64,000 nt of DNA from VRUE01 sp963822295. Its GTDB lineage: Bacteria; Actinomycetota; Thermoleophilia; Solirubrobacterales; 70-9. Below, piece by piece: positions 24,160-33,627 of the stretch. The first letter of the stretch is position 1; each line of letters starts with the position of its first letter. Both the position numbers and the translations under genes were made by a program. The stretch is from the NCBI GenBank assembly GCA_963822295.1, contig CAWGHD010000002.1, positions 1,116,001-1,180,000 on the forward strand, read 5' to 3'. Under the pieces are notes generated by a model, which saw nothing but the letters and a program-made list of their open reading frames with translations, ran no database searches and was not told the origin of the DNA.

Positions 24160-26091
24160 TCAGCCGCCGCCGCCCGCCGTCGCCGCCTCGAGCCGCCGGC
24201 GCAGGGCGTCGATGTGGCGATCGCGCGGGTTCAGCTCCTGCGCCCGCCTGGCGGCGACCAGCGCCGCAGCCGCGTCGGTGGGCGCGAGCTCCCGCGCCAG
24301 CAGGTAGTTGGCCTCGTAGCTGCGCGGCTCGCGCTCGGCGGCCTCGCGCAGGTCGGCGATCGCCTCGGCGCTGTTGCCCAGACGCGACTCGATCGTCGCC
24401 TTGATCAGCAGGGGGTCGGCATCGAGCGGGTTGAGGTCGGCGGCCTGCCCGAGGTCGACGACCGCCCCCCCGGGGTCGTTCGCGATCTTCGGGTAGGCCT
24501 GTTGCAGGTTGCGGGCGGACAGGAAGAGCGGGATCGAGGCCAGCGCCAGCACGACGAGGACGGCGATCCCCGCGAGGCGGGAGCGCCTGGCCGGGCCCGC
24601 CGCGAAGTCGAGCAGGGCCGGCGCGGCGGCCGCGCCGAGCAGGAAGATCGCCGGAGCGGTGACGCCCGGGTAGTGCCAGAGCCAGTCGTAGGAGGTCTGG
24701 GCGAACCACTGCGTTCCGGCCGCCAGCGCGCCGGCGGCGAGCCCGGCGGCGGCCGGGCCCAGCTTCCTCGAGCGCAGCGCCGCGAAGGTCGCCGCGACCG
24801 CGAAGGCGAGGAAGAGCAGGAGCCCGGGGGCGCCGAGCTCGCCGAACATCAGCGCCTCGACGCTGTGCGGGTCTTCGGGGCTCTCGCCGCTGAGGCGCTT
24901 CTCGAGGTAGGCGACCTCGAAGGAGCCGGCGCCGCCCCCGAGCAGCGGCTGGTCGAGCCCCTGGTCGTAGGCCACCCGCCAGAAGTCATGGCGATTTGAG
25001 CCGATGTTCGCCCCATACCGCACGCCCTGGCTGCGCAGGTCGGGGTAGCCGACCTTGGTGAACTCGTCGACCCGCTGGTCGATGAACTCGACCGGGCCGC
25101 CGTGGCGGGAGATGAAGGCGCCGCCGCCGACCAGGACGGCGATGATCGCCACCACCGCGGCGCCCCTGGCGATCAGCGCGCTCGTCCTCTCGCCGACCCG
25201 CAGGCGCGGCTCGACGACGCCGTAGCCGATCGCCGCGACGACCAGGGAGAGCACGCTGCTCGCGGCGATCGCCTGAGCGGAGTCGCGCAGCAGCGGGATC
25301 ACCTCGGCGTTCGCCTCTCCGTGGCGGAACACGTCAAGCAGCACCGGCAGCGCCGGGATCGCCGGGATCGCGACCAGCGCCATCGCGATCGCCGCCCTCA
25401 TCCTGTTGCGGCTGACGACCAGGTAGACCAGCGCCGCGAGCGCGATCGCGGGCAGGGTGCCGCGGCTCTGACAGAGGATCGCGAGCTCGACCAGCATCGT
25501 CCCGGCGGCGATCAGCGCCGCCCGCACCTGCCACGGCCACTCGCCCACGGTCAGCGCGAGCAGCGACCAGAGCGCGATCAGGAAGAAGGCCGAGTTGGCG
25601 TTGCGGTACCCGATCGGGAAGCGCAGGGTCGCGTCGCCGTGCAGGTACCACTCGGCGTCCGTGCCGGTGGCGAGCACGACGACGGTCGCGATGCCGACGA
25701 CGACCCCGGCGAGGGCGACCGGCGCCAGCGCCGCCCGCATGTTGCGGCCGAGCAGGTTGGCCGCCCAGAGCCCGGCGGCGAAGACCGCCAGGTAGAGGAG
25801 CTCGTGCCAGCCGTACTTGAGCGCCATCGCGGGCGCGGGCGACCAGACCGCCGAGAGCAGCGTCAGGGCGGAGAGCGCCGCCAGCGCCAGCAGGGCGACC
25901 GCGGCGGCCCCCCCGATGCGGCCGTCGAACGGCGCGAGGAGGGCCATCAGGCAGACCGCGATGAAGACGATCGCGGCCCCCGGATAGAAGACGCTGCCGA
26001 AGTAGGCGCCCTGCTTCCAGCCCCACCAGATGAACACGGCGGAGGCCGCGGCCAGCAGTAACGCCGCGATCCGCGTGCGCGCGTCTGACAT
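24160..26091 (-). CDS. O-antigen ligase/polymerase-like membrane protein with TPR tail
   Basis: A 643-residue protein with about a dozen membrane helices, an outer loop with the ligase/polymerase-type sequence GSNRHDFWRVAYDQGLDQPLLGGGAGSFEVAYLEKR and DPHSVEALMFGELGAPGLLLF, then a C-terminal TPR region (DLNPLDADPLLIKATIESRLGNSAEAIADLREAAEREPRSYEANYLLARELAP). This fits the Wzy/WaaL family, which polymerises or transfers lipid-linked glycans. It is divergent from the chain-length/kinase gene; TAGCGT lies 8 bases before the ATG. Confidence 0.88.
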   Translation of the reverse strand: MSDARTRIAALLLAAASAVFIWWGWKQGAYFGSVFYPGAAIVFIAVCLMALLAPFDGRIGGAAAVALLALAALSALTLLSAVWSPAPAMALKYGWHELLYLAVFAAGLWAANLLGRNMRAALAPVALAGVVVGIATVVVLATGTDAEWYLHGDATLRFPIGYRNANSAFFLIALWSLLALTVGEWPWQVRAALIAAGTMLVELAILCQSRGTLPAIALAALVYLVVSRNRMRAAIAMALVAIPAIPALPVLLDVFRHGEANAEVIPLLRDSAQAIAASSVLSLVVAAIGYGVVEPRLRVGERTSALIARGAAVVAIIAVLVGGGAFISRHGGPVEFIDQRVDEFTKVGYPDLRSQGVRYGANIGSNRHDFWRVAYDQGLDQPLLGGGAGSFEVAYLEKRLSGESPEDPHSVEALMFGELGAPGLLLFLAFAVAATFAALRSRKLGPAAAGLAAGALAAGTQWFAQTSYDWLWHYPGVTAPAIFLLGAAAAPALLDFAAGPARRSRLAGIAVLVVLALASIPLFLSARNLQQAYPKIANDPGGAVVDLGQAADLNPLDADPLLIKATIESRLGNSAEAIADLREAAEREPRSYEANYLLARELAPTDAAAALVAARRAQELNPRDRHIDALRRRLEAATAGGGG

Positions 26092-26099
26092 TTCTCGTC

Positions 26100-26105
26100 A
26101 CGCTA
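26100..26105 (-). promoter_or_regulatory. Predicted -10 (TAGCGT) for the polymerase-like gene
   Basis: On the minus strand TAGCGT ends 8 bases before the ATG at 26091. The rest of the 94-base divergent gap holds CAGAAT at about 26133, a candidate box for the plus-strand gene. Confidence 0.45.
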
Positions 26106-26185
26106 GCGGACGGTCTCGACGACCCCGACTGTCAGAATCGCAGCGGCGCAGGACGACCGGTCCGCGTCCCGAACAGAGAGCAGCA

Positions 26186-27763
26186 GTGTCAGAACACCAC
26201 CAAAACCCGCAAGCAGACTGGCTCCAGCCCCCTGAAGAGCAGGAGGGCCTGAAGCGCTATGTCGAGACCTTCAGGGAGCGTTTCTGGCTGATCCTGCTGA
26301 CGATGCTGATCACGACCGGGATCGCCGTCCTCTACGTGCTGACGGCGGCCAAGACCTACGAGGCCGAGGCCACGATCCTCGTCACCCCGGTCAGCAGCGG
26401 GGACCCGGTGCTGGCGAGCCTCGGGCTGATCGGGGTCTCCGCCGACCCGACCCGCGACGTCGAGACCGCCTCGAAACTGGTCACCAGCAGCAACGTCTCC
26501 GAAGCGGTGCTGATCCGTGTCAAATCGCCGCTCGACTCGGAGGAGATGCTTTCCAAGCTGACCGCGGTGCCGATCGCACAGAGCAACATCGTCGCCGTCA
26601 CCGCGACCGGGGACTCGCCCGAGGAAGCCAAGGAGCTGTCCGACGCCTTCGCCGAGGAAGCGGTGGCGATCCGGACCGCGGCCCTGCACTCGCAGATCGA
26701 ACAGCAGCTGCCCCTGCTCGAAGAACAGCTCACCGGCGACCGGACCCCGACGGCCGGCGAAGAATCGGCCGCCGACCAGATCGCGCAGCTACAGCTCCTG
26801 GCCAGCGGGCCGACGCCCGACATGAGGGTCCAGACCCTCGCCACCCTGCCGACCTCGCAGGCCTCGCCGCGCCCGGTGCTCAGCATCGCCGCCGGGATCG
26901 TCGCCGGCGCGATCCTCGGGATCGTCGCCGCCTTCGCCGCCCAGGTCCTCGACCCCCGCCTGCGCCGCGAGGCCCAGCTCCGCCGCCTCTACCGGCTGCC
27001 GGTCCTCGGCCGGGTGCCGAAGGAGTCGAGGGCGAGTGAAGAGCCGCTCTCGCCGAGCGCCGTCTCGCCGGTCACCAGCGAGGCCTACCGCACGCTGAGG
27101 ACCACCCTGACCGCCCCGGTCGAGGCCGGCAGGGCGCAGGTGATCCTGGTCACCGGCTCGGCGCCCTCCGAGGGCAAGTCGACGACGGCCGTGAACCTGG
27201 CCGCCTCCTTTGCGCTGGCCGGCAAACGGGTGATCCTGATCGAGTCGGACCTGCGCCGGCCGGTGCTCGGACAAACCCTCGGGGTCACCCCCCACTCCGG
27301 CGGCGTCGTCGGCGTCCTGATCGAGAACGTGAGCCTGGCGCAGGCGCTGATCCCGACGCCGATGTTCGGCCCCAACATGCAGCTCCTGCTCGCCGACTAC
27401 GAAGGCGGTTGGATCACCGACCTCTTCTCGATCCCGAGCGCCGAGCAGATGATCGAAGACGCCCGCCAGATGGCCGACTACGTGATCGTCGACAGCCCGC
27501 CGCTCAACGACGTGGTCGACGGGCTGCCGCTCGCGAAGCTCGCCGACGACGTCCTGATCGTCGTCAAACTCGGCACCACCAGGCTCGACAAGCTCGCCCA
27601 GCTCGGCGAACTCCTGGGTGAGAACGGGGTCCGGCCGGTCGGCTTCGCCGTGATCGGCGTGCCCCGCCCCAAACGGCGCGACTACCACTACTACGCCACC
27701 GCCTTCGAAGCGAGCGAAAGCGACTCCGGGCGCACCCTGCTCGGGGGCCGCCGCAACTCCTGA
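26186..27763 (+). CDS. Chain-length regulator fused to BY-kinase (Wzz/CpsD type)
   Basis: A polysaccharide co-polymerase of about 525 residues. A Wzz domain spans residues 20-255 with two membrane helices (FWLILLTMLITTGIAVLYVLTA and VLSIAAGIVAGAILGIVAAFAA). The tyrosine-kinase domain follows with Walker A (GSAPSEGKSTTAVNLA, about residue 323), A' (VILIESDLRRP) and B (YVIVDSPP). The C-terminus has only a small Tyr cluster (YHYYA). The start is GTG at 26186. It would set chain length for the polymerases encoded on both sides. Confidence 0.92.
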   Translation: MSEHHQNPQADWLQPPEEQEGLKRYVETFRERFWLILLTMLITTGIAVLYVLTAAKTYEAEATILVTPVSSGDPVLASLGLIGVSADPTRDVETASKLVTSSNVSEAVLIRVKSPLDSEEMLSKLTAVPIAQSNIVAVTATGDSPEEAKELSDAFAEEAVAIRTAALHSQIEQQLPLLEEQLTGDRTPTAGEESAADQIAQLQLLASGPTPDMRVQTLATLPTSQASPRPVLSIAAGIVAGAILGIVAAFAAQVLDPRLRREAQLRRLYRLPVLGRVPKESRASEEPLSPSAVSPVTSEAYRTLRTTLTAPVEAGRAQVILVTGSAPSEGKSTTAVNLAASFALAGKRVILIESDLRRPVLGQTLGVTPHSGGVVGVLIENVSLAQALIPTPMFGPNMQLLLADYEGGWITDLFSIPSAEQMIEDARQMADYVIVDSPPLNDVVDGLPLAKLADDVLIVVKLGTTRLDKLAQLGELLGENGVRPVGFAVIGVPRPKRRDYHYYATAFEASESDSGRTLLGGRRNS

Positions 27764-27772
27764 GAGGCCCTC

Positions 27773-29143
27773 TTGTCGGCTCGTCTCGATCCGGCAATGG
27801 GGCTATGGCTAGGCGGCCTCGGCCTCTTCGCGGCGCTCGTCGGGCTGCTCGCCGGGGTCGACCCGAAATTCGCGCTGGCGGCGGCGATCGGCGCCGGCTT
27901 CGTCCTCCTCGTCTTCGTCGACCTCGCCGCCGGGCTGGCGCTCTTCAGCTTCTTCAGCTTCCTCGAGCTGCTCGAACTGGGCAGCGTCGTCAGCGTCGGC
28001 AAGCTCGGCGGCGCCCTGCTCGCGCTCGGCTGGCTCGCCGTGCTCACGACGCGCCAGGACGCCGCGCGGGACTTCATCGTCGTCTACCCCTGGATGTCCG
28101 CCACGATCGGGCTCTTCCTCGGCTGGTCCCTGCTCAGCGCCTCCTGGGCGGCCGAGGCCGGGGCCGCGCTCGGCGTCACCGGCCGCTTCGCGCTCAACGC
28201 GATCCTCTTCATGATCGTCTTCACCGCGGTCCGCACCCGCCGCCAGGCGGTGATGGTGACGGCGGCGATCGTCGCCGGCGCGGTGGTCGCGACCCTCTAC
28301 GGGATCGCCAACCAGAGCTCGGCCGTCTACGCGGGTCGGCTCTCCGGCTCCGGCCTCGACCCGAACGAGCTCGCCTCCGTCCTCGTCGCCGGCGTCGCCC
28401 TCTCCGGGGCCCTCTGGGTCAACCTGCGCCGCTCCCCGGGCCTGCAGTTGGCCGCCGCGGGCGCCGGCGGCTTCTGCCTGCTGGGCATCTTCCTGACGGT
28501 CTCCCGCGGCGGCCTGCTGGCGCTGGCGGCGGTGATGGTCGCCGCCATCCTCTTCTCCGGGCGTTGGCGGATGCGGGTGGTCGTCGCCGGCGTGATGATC
28601 GTCGCCGCGACCTTCCTTTACTTCAACGTCCTCGCCTCCCCCGAAGACCGCGAGAGGGTCAGCTCCAGCACCCAGGGCGAGAGCCGCGTCCCGGACGGCC
28701 GCACGACGATCTGGGAGCTCGGCTGGCGGATGGCGATGGCGAACCCGGTCGCCGGCGTCGGCGCCGGCAACTTCCCCAACTCCGCCAAGGATTACCTGCT
28801 CCAGCCGGGGGCGCTGACGCGCAGCGACCAGGTGCTGCGCTCCTCGCCCCAGGTCGCCCACAACACCTACCTGGGGGTCTTCGCCGAGCTCGGCGTGATC
28901 GGCGTCGGGCTCTTCCTCACGATCATCGTCTTCTCGCTGAGCGCCTGCCTGCGAGCGGCCCGCAACTTCCGCGCCCGTGGCGACCCTCAGAGCGAGGTCC
29001 TCGCCCGCGCCTACGCGATCGCGCTGGTGGGAACGCTCGCCGCCGACTTCTTCATCTCGCAGGAGCTCAACAAGCAGCTCTGGCTGCTGCTCGGGTTCGG
29101 GCCGGCGCTGCTCTCGATCTCCCGCAACCCCGAGGGCGAATGA
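27773..29143 (+). CDS. O-antigen ligase/polymerase-like membrane protein
   Basis: A 456-residue protein with about 11 helices. The large outer loop carries SGSGLDPNELASVLVAG, TVSRGGLLALAAVMVA, and GRTTIWELGWRMAMANPVAGVGAGNFPNSAKDYLL, then HNTYLGVFAELGVIGVGLFL, the conserved pattern of Wzy/WaaL proteins. The TTG at 27773 lies 10 bases after the kinase stop; an ATG at 27797 is an alternative start. It is co-transcribed with the kinase and closely resembles the next gene, suggesting tandem duplication. Confidence 0.9.
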   Translation: MSARLDPAMGLWLGGLGLFAALVGLLAGVDPKFALAAAIGAGFVLLVFVDLAAGLALFSFFSFLELLELGSVVSVGKLGGALLALGWLAVLTTRQDAARDFIVVYPWMSATIGLFLGWSLLSASWAAEAGAALGVTGRFALNAILFMIVFTAVRTRRQAVMVTAAIVAGAVVATLYGIANQSSAVYAGRLSGSGLDPNELASVLVAGVALSGALWVNLRRSPGLQLAAAGAGGFCLLGIFLTVSRGGLLALAAVMVAAILFSGRWRMRVVVAGVMIVAATFLYFNVLASPEDRERVSSSTQGESRVPDGRTTIWELGWRMAMANPVAGVGAGNFPNSAKDYLLQPGALTRSDQVLRSSPQVAHNTYLGVFAELGVIGVGLFLTIIVFSLSACLRAARNFRARGDPQSEVLARAYAIALVGTLAADFFISQELNKQLWLLLGFGPALLSISRNPEGE

Positions 29144-30501
29144 GCGCCGGCATCGACTCGCGGCAGTGGGTCCCGCTGAGCGGGCTGGCCGGGCTGGCCG
29201 CCGCGATCGGGGTCCTGGCCGGCGCCAACCCGACCATGGCGATCGCCCTGGCGCTCGCCTGCGCCTTCGTCGGGATCGCCTTCAGTAACTTCACCCTCGC
29301 CCTGGCGATCTACTGCTACGACCCGGCCGGCATCGGCGTCGACGAGTCGGTGATCGCCAGGGTGGCGGTGATCGTCCTCGTCGTCGCCTGGGTCGGCCTG
29401 GCCCTGAGCGAGCGCTGGAAGCGCGAGGAGATGCTCCCCTCCTTCCCCGCCGCGTCGCGGCTGGTCGCGGTCTTCCTCGGCTGGGTCCTGCTCAGCATCG
29501 CCTGGGCGGCGGACCCGGCGATCGCGCTGGAGGCCGCCGGCCACTTCGCCGCCGCGATCGCGGTCTTCGCGATGGCGATCACCGCGGTCCGCAACCTGGA
29601 GCAGGCCTCGACGGTCTGCATCGTGCTCGTCCTCGGCGCCGTCGCCGCGGCGATTGTCAGCCTCGCCACCGGCGACCCCGATGAGCGGCTGCGCAGCGCC
29701 TCCACGGGCGCCAACGAACTCGCGGCGGTGCTGATCGTCGCCGTCGCGATCGCGATCGGCCTGGGGCTGGCGGCGCGCCGCTCCCCCGCCATCCGCCTCG
29801 CCTACTTCGGAGCGGCGGCGTTCTGCCTGTTCGCGACCTTCATGACCGCCTCGCGCGGCGGCCTGGTCTCGATCGGCGCCATGCTGGTCGCCGCGGCCCT
29901 GATCGGGGGGCCGTGGCGGGGGCGCGCCCTGCTCGCCGGCGTGGTCGTCGCGAGCGCCGCCGTCTTCTACTTCTCCGCGCTGGCCCCGCAGGCCGACCGA
30001 GAACGGATCGAGAAATCGACCGACGGGCAGACGCGCTTCCTCGAGGGTCGGGCGACGATCTGGACGGTCGCCGAACGGATGTCGGAAGAGCACCCGCTGC
30101 GGGGGGTCGGAGCGGGGAACTTCAAGGTCGAGGCGCGCAAATACGTGCTCGAGCCCGGCGCCCTCCCCGACACCAGGGAGGTCATCGACGAGCCGAAGGT
30201 CGCCCACAGCTCCTACCTGGAGGTGCTGACCGGGCTCGGCACGATCGGCCTGGTCCTCTTCCTGACGATCCTCGGCGGCGCCCTGCTGGCCGCGGTGCGG
30301 GCGGCGCGCAACTTCCGATTCGGCGGCAACCACGAGGGGATGGCCCTTGCGACCGCGGTCGCGGTCGCGATCGTCGCGGTGCTGACCGCCGACCTCTTCC
30401 TCTCCCAGCAGGCCGAAAAGCAGGTCTGGATGCTGCTCGGCATGGGCCCCGCCCTGCTCGCGATCTCGCGGCAGGAAAGGGTCGAGGACGCCCCCGCATG
30501 A
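29140..30501 (+). CDS. O-antigen ligase/polymerase-like membrane protein, paralogue
   Basis: A 453-residue multi-helix protein with the same signature order as its neighbour: STGANELAAVLIVAVAIAIG, TASRGGLVSIGAMLVA, GRATIWTVAERMSEEHPLRGVGAGNFKVEARKYVLEPG and HSSYLEVLTGLGTIGLVLFL. The ATG overlaps the previous stop by four bases (ATGA). Two side-by-side paralogues after a chain-length kinase suggest division of labour, for example polymerisation versus ligation to an acceptor. Confidence 0.9.
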   Translation: MSAGIDSRQWVPLSGLAGLAAAIGVLAGANPTMAIALALACAFVGIAFSNFTLALAIYCYDPAGIGVDESVIARVAVIVLVVAWVGLALSERWKREEMLPSFPAASRLVAVFLGWVLLSIAWAADPAIALEAAGHFAAAIAVFAMAITAVRNLEQASTVCIVLVLGAVAAAIVSLATGDPDERLRSASTGANELAAVLIVAVAIAIGLGLAARRSPAIRLAYFGAAAFCLFATFMTASRGGLVSIGAMLVAAALIGGPWRGRALLAGVVVASAAVFYFSALAPQADRERIEKSTDGQTRFLEGRATIWTVAERMSEEHPLRGVGAGNFKVEARKYVLEPGALPDTREVIDEPKVAHSSYLEVLTGLGTIGLVLFLTILGGALLAAVRAARNFRFGGNHEGMALATAVAVAIVAVLTADLFLSQQAEKQVWMLLGMGPALLAISRQERVEDAPA

Positions 30502-31583
30502 TCAGGGCACAGGTCCTCGCGCTGGACGAGGTGGACGCCGCGGCGCGGGAGCGCTGGCGGGAGCTGGCCGCGCGGGCGACGGAGCCGAACCCGTTCTTCG
30601 AGCCGGAGTTCGTGCTGCCGGCGGCGGCGACGATCCCGGACGCTCCCGGCCTGCTCGTCGCGATCGACGGCGCCGGCGACTGGGCCGGGGCCGCGCCGCT
30701 CTGGCGCGGCCGGGGCTGGCACCACGTGCCGCTGAGGGGAGCCGCGACCTGGGACCACCTCTACTCCTTCTTCGGCGCCCCACTGGTCAGGGCCGGCGAT
30801 GAGCGGGAGGCGCTGAGATGCTGGCTGGAGCCGGCGGCCGGGGTCGTGCGGACCTTTCTCGGCCTCGACCTGCTCGACGCCGGCGGCCCGGTCCTCGCCG
30901 CGCTCGAGGAAGCGGCCGCCGAGACCGGGGCGACGACGGTCGTCTACGCGGAGCACGAGCGGGCGGCTCTCTTCCGCGATGAGGACGGGCTCAGCATGCG
31001 GCTGAGCTCGAAGCGGCGCCGCGAGAACGCAAGGCTCGGGCGGCGGCTCGGCGAAGCGCTCGGGGACGGGGTCGCCGTCGTCGATCGCAGCGAGGACCCG
31101 CGGGCGGTCGAGGACTTCATGGAGCTGGAGGCCGCCGGCTGGAAGGGCGGCGGCGGCACGGCGCTGGCCAGCTCGGCCGCCCACGCCGAGTTCTTCCGAC
31201 GCATGTGCGAGGAGTTCCGGCAGGCGGGGCGCCTGCAGTTCCTCAGCCTCGAGGGGAGCGGGCGCCTGACCGCGATGAAGTGCGACCTGATCGCCGGAAG
31301 CGCCGTCTACTGCTTCAAGACCTCCTTCGACGAGTCGCTTGCAGAGTTCAGTCCCGGGGTTCAGTTGGAGCGCGCTCTTGCCGATCATGAGAAGGACAAC
31401 GAGAGGGTCCACCTGATCGACACCTGCGCCGAAGCCGGCAATGAGATGGCGAACAGGGTGTGGCCCGACCGCAGGCGGATGGTTTCGCTCGCGGTTTCAG
31501 GCCCTGGCCTCGGCGGTACCCTGTCGAGGCTGATGATTCGGGCCACCGCCCAGACCCGAACGATGATCAGGAGGAACCCTTGA
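30498..31583 (+). CDS. GNAT/FemAB-like (CelD/BcsL-type) acyltransferase
   Basis: A 361-residue soluble protein with the two-lobed GNAT layout of FemAB/CelD proteins: NPFFEPEFVLPAAATIP near the N-terminus, LRLSSKRRRENARLGRRLGE as the basic acceptor region, FMELEAAGWKGGGGTALASS and YCFKTSFDESLAEFSPGVQLERALA. Such proteins add acyl or aminoacyl groups to surface glycans. The ATG overlaps the previous stop (ATGA), so it belongs to the polymerase operon. Confidence 0.85.
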   Translation: MIRAQVLALDEVDAAARERWRELAARATEPNPFFEPEFVLPAAATIPDAPGLLVAIDGAGDWAGAAPLWRGRGWHHVPLRGAATWDHLYSFFGAPLVRAGDEREALRCWLEPAAGVVRTFLGLDLLDAGGPVLAALEEAAAETGATTVVYAEHERAALFRDEDGLSMRLSSKRRRENARLGRRLGEALGDGVAVVDRSEDPRAVEDFMELEAAGWKGGGGTALASSAAHAEFFRRMCEEFRQAGRLQFLSLEGSGRLTAMKCDLIAGSAVYCFKTSFDESLAEFSPGVQLERALADHEKDNERVHLIDTCAEAGNEMANRVWPDRRRMVSLAVSGPGLGGTLSRLMIRATAQTRTMIRRNP

Positions 31584-32425
31584 CACAGATCCTCGAGCTG
31601 GACCGCGAGACGCTGGTCGAGAGCTTCGCCAAGCGCCCCTTCGCGGTCAAGCACAACCTCGTCGACCACCCGCTGCTCACCCTCGACGCGCTCGCCGACC
31701 TGGCGGACAGGCTGCCCGAGGACCACGTCGAGCACAACCTCGGCGACGTCCCCGACGTCGTCGTCGGAGGCGAGGTGCCGAAGCTCGACCAGACGCCCGG
31801 CGAAATCGCCCGCGGCATCGAGACCAACGGCTGCTGGATGGTGATCAAGAGGATCCACGACGACCCCCCATACAAGGAGCTGCTCGAACAGAGCCTCGAC
31901 GAAGTCGTCCCCCACGTCGCCCACAAGGAGGGCGGCTACACCCGCCAGGAAGGATTCGTCTTCCTCTCGGCGCCGAACTCGGTGACCCCGACCCACCTGG
32001 ACCCCGAGCACAACCTGCTGCTCCAGATCCGGGGCAGCAAGAAGATGACCGTCGGCAGCTACCCCGACGCCGCGACCGAACACCAGGAGGTCGAGCGCTA
32101 CTTCGGCGGCGGCCACCGCAACCTGGCCGACGTCGGCGAGTCGCACACCTTCGACATGCAGCCTCGCGACGGCGTCTACGTCCCGATCTACGCCCCCCAC
32201 GTCGTCCACAACGGCCCCGAGGTCTCGATCTCCTTCTCGATCACCTTCTACACGGAGCTGAGCGAGCGCGAGCAGGCCGTCTACTCGGTCAACGCGCGGC
32301 TTCGGAAGCTGGGCCTCTCACCCAGCTCACCCGGCGAGCGCAGCGGCAGCGACCGGATCAAGGCGGGAGCCTGGAACGGCCTGCGCAAGGTCAAGCACGC
32401 CGCTAGCGGCGTTCGCGGCGGCTGA
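31580..32425 (+). CDS. Cupin/JmjC-like Fe(II) 2-oxoglutarate oxygenase-type protein
   Basis: A 281-residue protein with a TTG start overlapping the previous stop (TTGA), served by AGGAGG. The double-stranded beta-helix metal site reads THLDPEHNLLLQIRGSKKMTVG (HxD), with a distal His in YAPHVVHNGPEVSISFSITFY. This fits cupin-8/JmjC-like oxygenases. In polysaccharide loci such enzymes may hydroxylate a sugar, lipid or protein. It overlaps the 3' end of the convergent glycosyltransferase gene by 23 bases. Confidence 0.82.
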   Translation: MTQILELDRETLVESFAKRPFAVKHNLVDHPLLTLDALADLADRLPEDHVEHNLGDVPDVVVGGEVPKLDQTPGEIARGIETNGCWMVIKRIHDDPPYKELLEQSLDEVVPHVAHKEGGYTRQEGFVFLSAPNSVTPTHLDPEHNLLLQIRGSKKMTVGSYPDAATEHQEVERYFGGGHRNLADVGESHTFDMQPRDGVYVPIYAPHVVHNGPEVSISFSITFYTELSEREQAVYSVNARLRKLGLSPSSPGERSGSDRIKAGAWNGLRKVKHAASGVRGG

Positions 32426-33581
32426 CCAGCTCCTCATAGAGCTGCTCGACCCGGCGGGTCGTCCCCTCGATCGAGAACTCGGCGCGCCGGCGCTCGCGCC
32501 CGGCCAGGCCCATCTCCACGGCGCGCGCCGGGTCGGCGAGCAGGTCGGCGACCGCGGCGGCGAACCCCTCGGGGTCCTGGGGATCGACCAGCCTCCCGGT
32601 GACGCCGTCGTCGACGAGGTCGGGCAGGCCCCCCACGCGGGTGGCGACGACCGGTTTGGCGGCCTCCATGTACTCCATCACCGAGAGCGGGCTGCCCTCG
32701 TAGTCGGAGCTGAGGACGGCGACGTCGAGCGCGGCGAGCACGTTGGGGACGTCGGAGCGATGGCCGAGCATCACGACCTCCTCCCCCACCCCAAGGCTGC
32801 GGGCCAGCGCTTCGAGCGCCTCGCGATCGGGGTCGGGGCCGCCGTCCTCCCCCCCCGCCCTGCCGCCCGCGATCAGCAACCTGAGGCCCGGGAAGCGCTT
32901 CGCCAGCGGCACCGTGGCGCGGATCAGGACGTCGAGCGCCTTCTGCGGCCGCAGAGTCGCCACGGTCCCGATCACGGGCTGGCCGGGGTCGATCCCGAGC
33001 TCGGCGCGCAGGTCCGCCGCGGAGTCGGCCGGGTCTGGAGCGGGGATGCCGTTGGGGATGAAGCGAAGCTTCTCGAGCGGGATCCCCTCGATCTCGTGCA
33101 TCTTGCGGCGGTCGTCCTCGGAGACGGCGACGAAGGCGTCGGCCCGCCTCGCGATCAGCTCGCGGTCGAGCGTGCGGCGCAACGGGTTTCCCTCGAAGGA
33201 CCAGGTGTGCTCATGGGCGACGAAGACGGGGGCCCGCGCCCGCCGGGAGATCAGGGCGCCCCAGACGTTCGAGCCGAACTTGTGGGAGTGGAGCACGTCG
33301 ACCCGCCGCTCCCTCATGTGGGCGATCAGGCGGCGCCATGGGCGCAGGTCGAGCCGCGAGCCGCGCTCGAGGCCGATGAAGGGCACGTTCGCCTCACGCA
33401 GCTCGTCGAGCCCGACCTGGTACTCCTCGCGCGGCTCCCAGCGGGAGACGCAGAACTCGGGCTCGAATCTCGCCGGGTCGAGGCCCATCGTGATCTCACG
33501 CGCAAGGGACTCCCCGCCACCGTAGGTGCCGATCCCGTCGACGAGCGTCAGCACCCTGATCCTGCGTTCCGATGAGGTCAT
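32403..33581 (-). CDS. GT4-family glycosyltransferase
   Basis: A 392-residue GT-B enzyme. The N-terminal domain has RVLTLVDGIGTYGGGESLARE; the donor-binding domain has VIGTVATLRPQKALDVLI, VVMLGHRSDVPNVLAALDVAVLSSDYEGSPLSVMEYMEAAKPVVATRVGG, with the GT4 E(x7)E motif in EGSPLSVMEYMEA. The ATG at 33581 has TACAAG 6 bases upstream on the minus strand. It is a single-gene unit on the opposite strand from its neighbours. Sugar specificity cannot be told. Confidence 0.92.
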   Translation of the reverse strand: MTSSERRIRVLTLVDGIGTYGGGESLAREITMGLDPARFEPEFCVSRWEPREEYQVGLDELREANVPFIGLERGSRLDLRPWRRLIAHMRERRVDVLHSHKFGSNVWGALISRRARAPVFVAHEHTWSFEGNPLRRTLDRELIARRADAFVAVSEDDRRKMHEIEGIPLEKLRFIPNGIPAPDPADSAADLRAELGIDPGQPVIGTVATLRPQKALDVLIRATVPLAKRFPGLRLLIAGGRAGGEDGGPDPDREALEALARSLGVGEEVVMLGHRSDVPNVLAALDVAVLSSDYEGSPLSVMEYMEAAKPVVATRVGGLPDLVDDGVTGRLVDPQDPEGFAAAVADLLADPARAVEMGLAGRERRRAEFSIEGTTRRVEQLYEELVSRRERR

Positions 33582-33627
33582 GCGCAGCTTGTAGTTTCGT
33601 CGTATCGCGTCCAGGACCCCCCCACGA

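Noticed and set aside
27805..30501. An 898-residue frame whose first part covers the first polymerase gene
   Set aside because: Only its end after 29140 is the real paralogue; the earlier part is an Arg/Pro-rich shadow frame.
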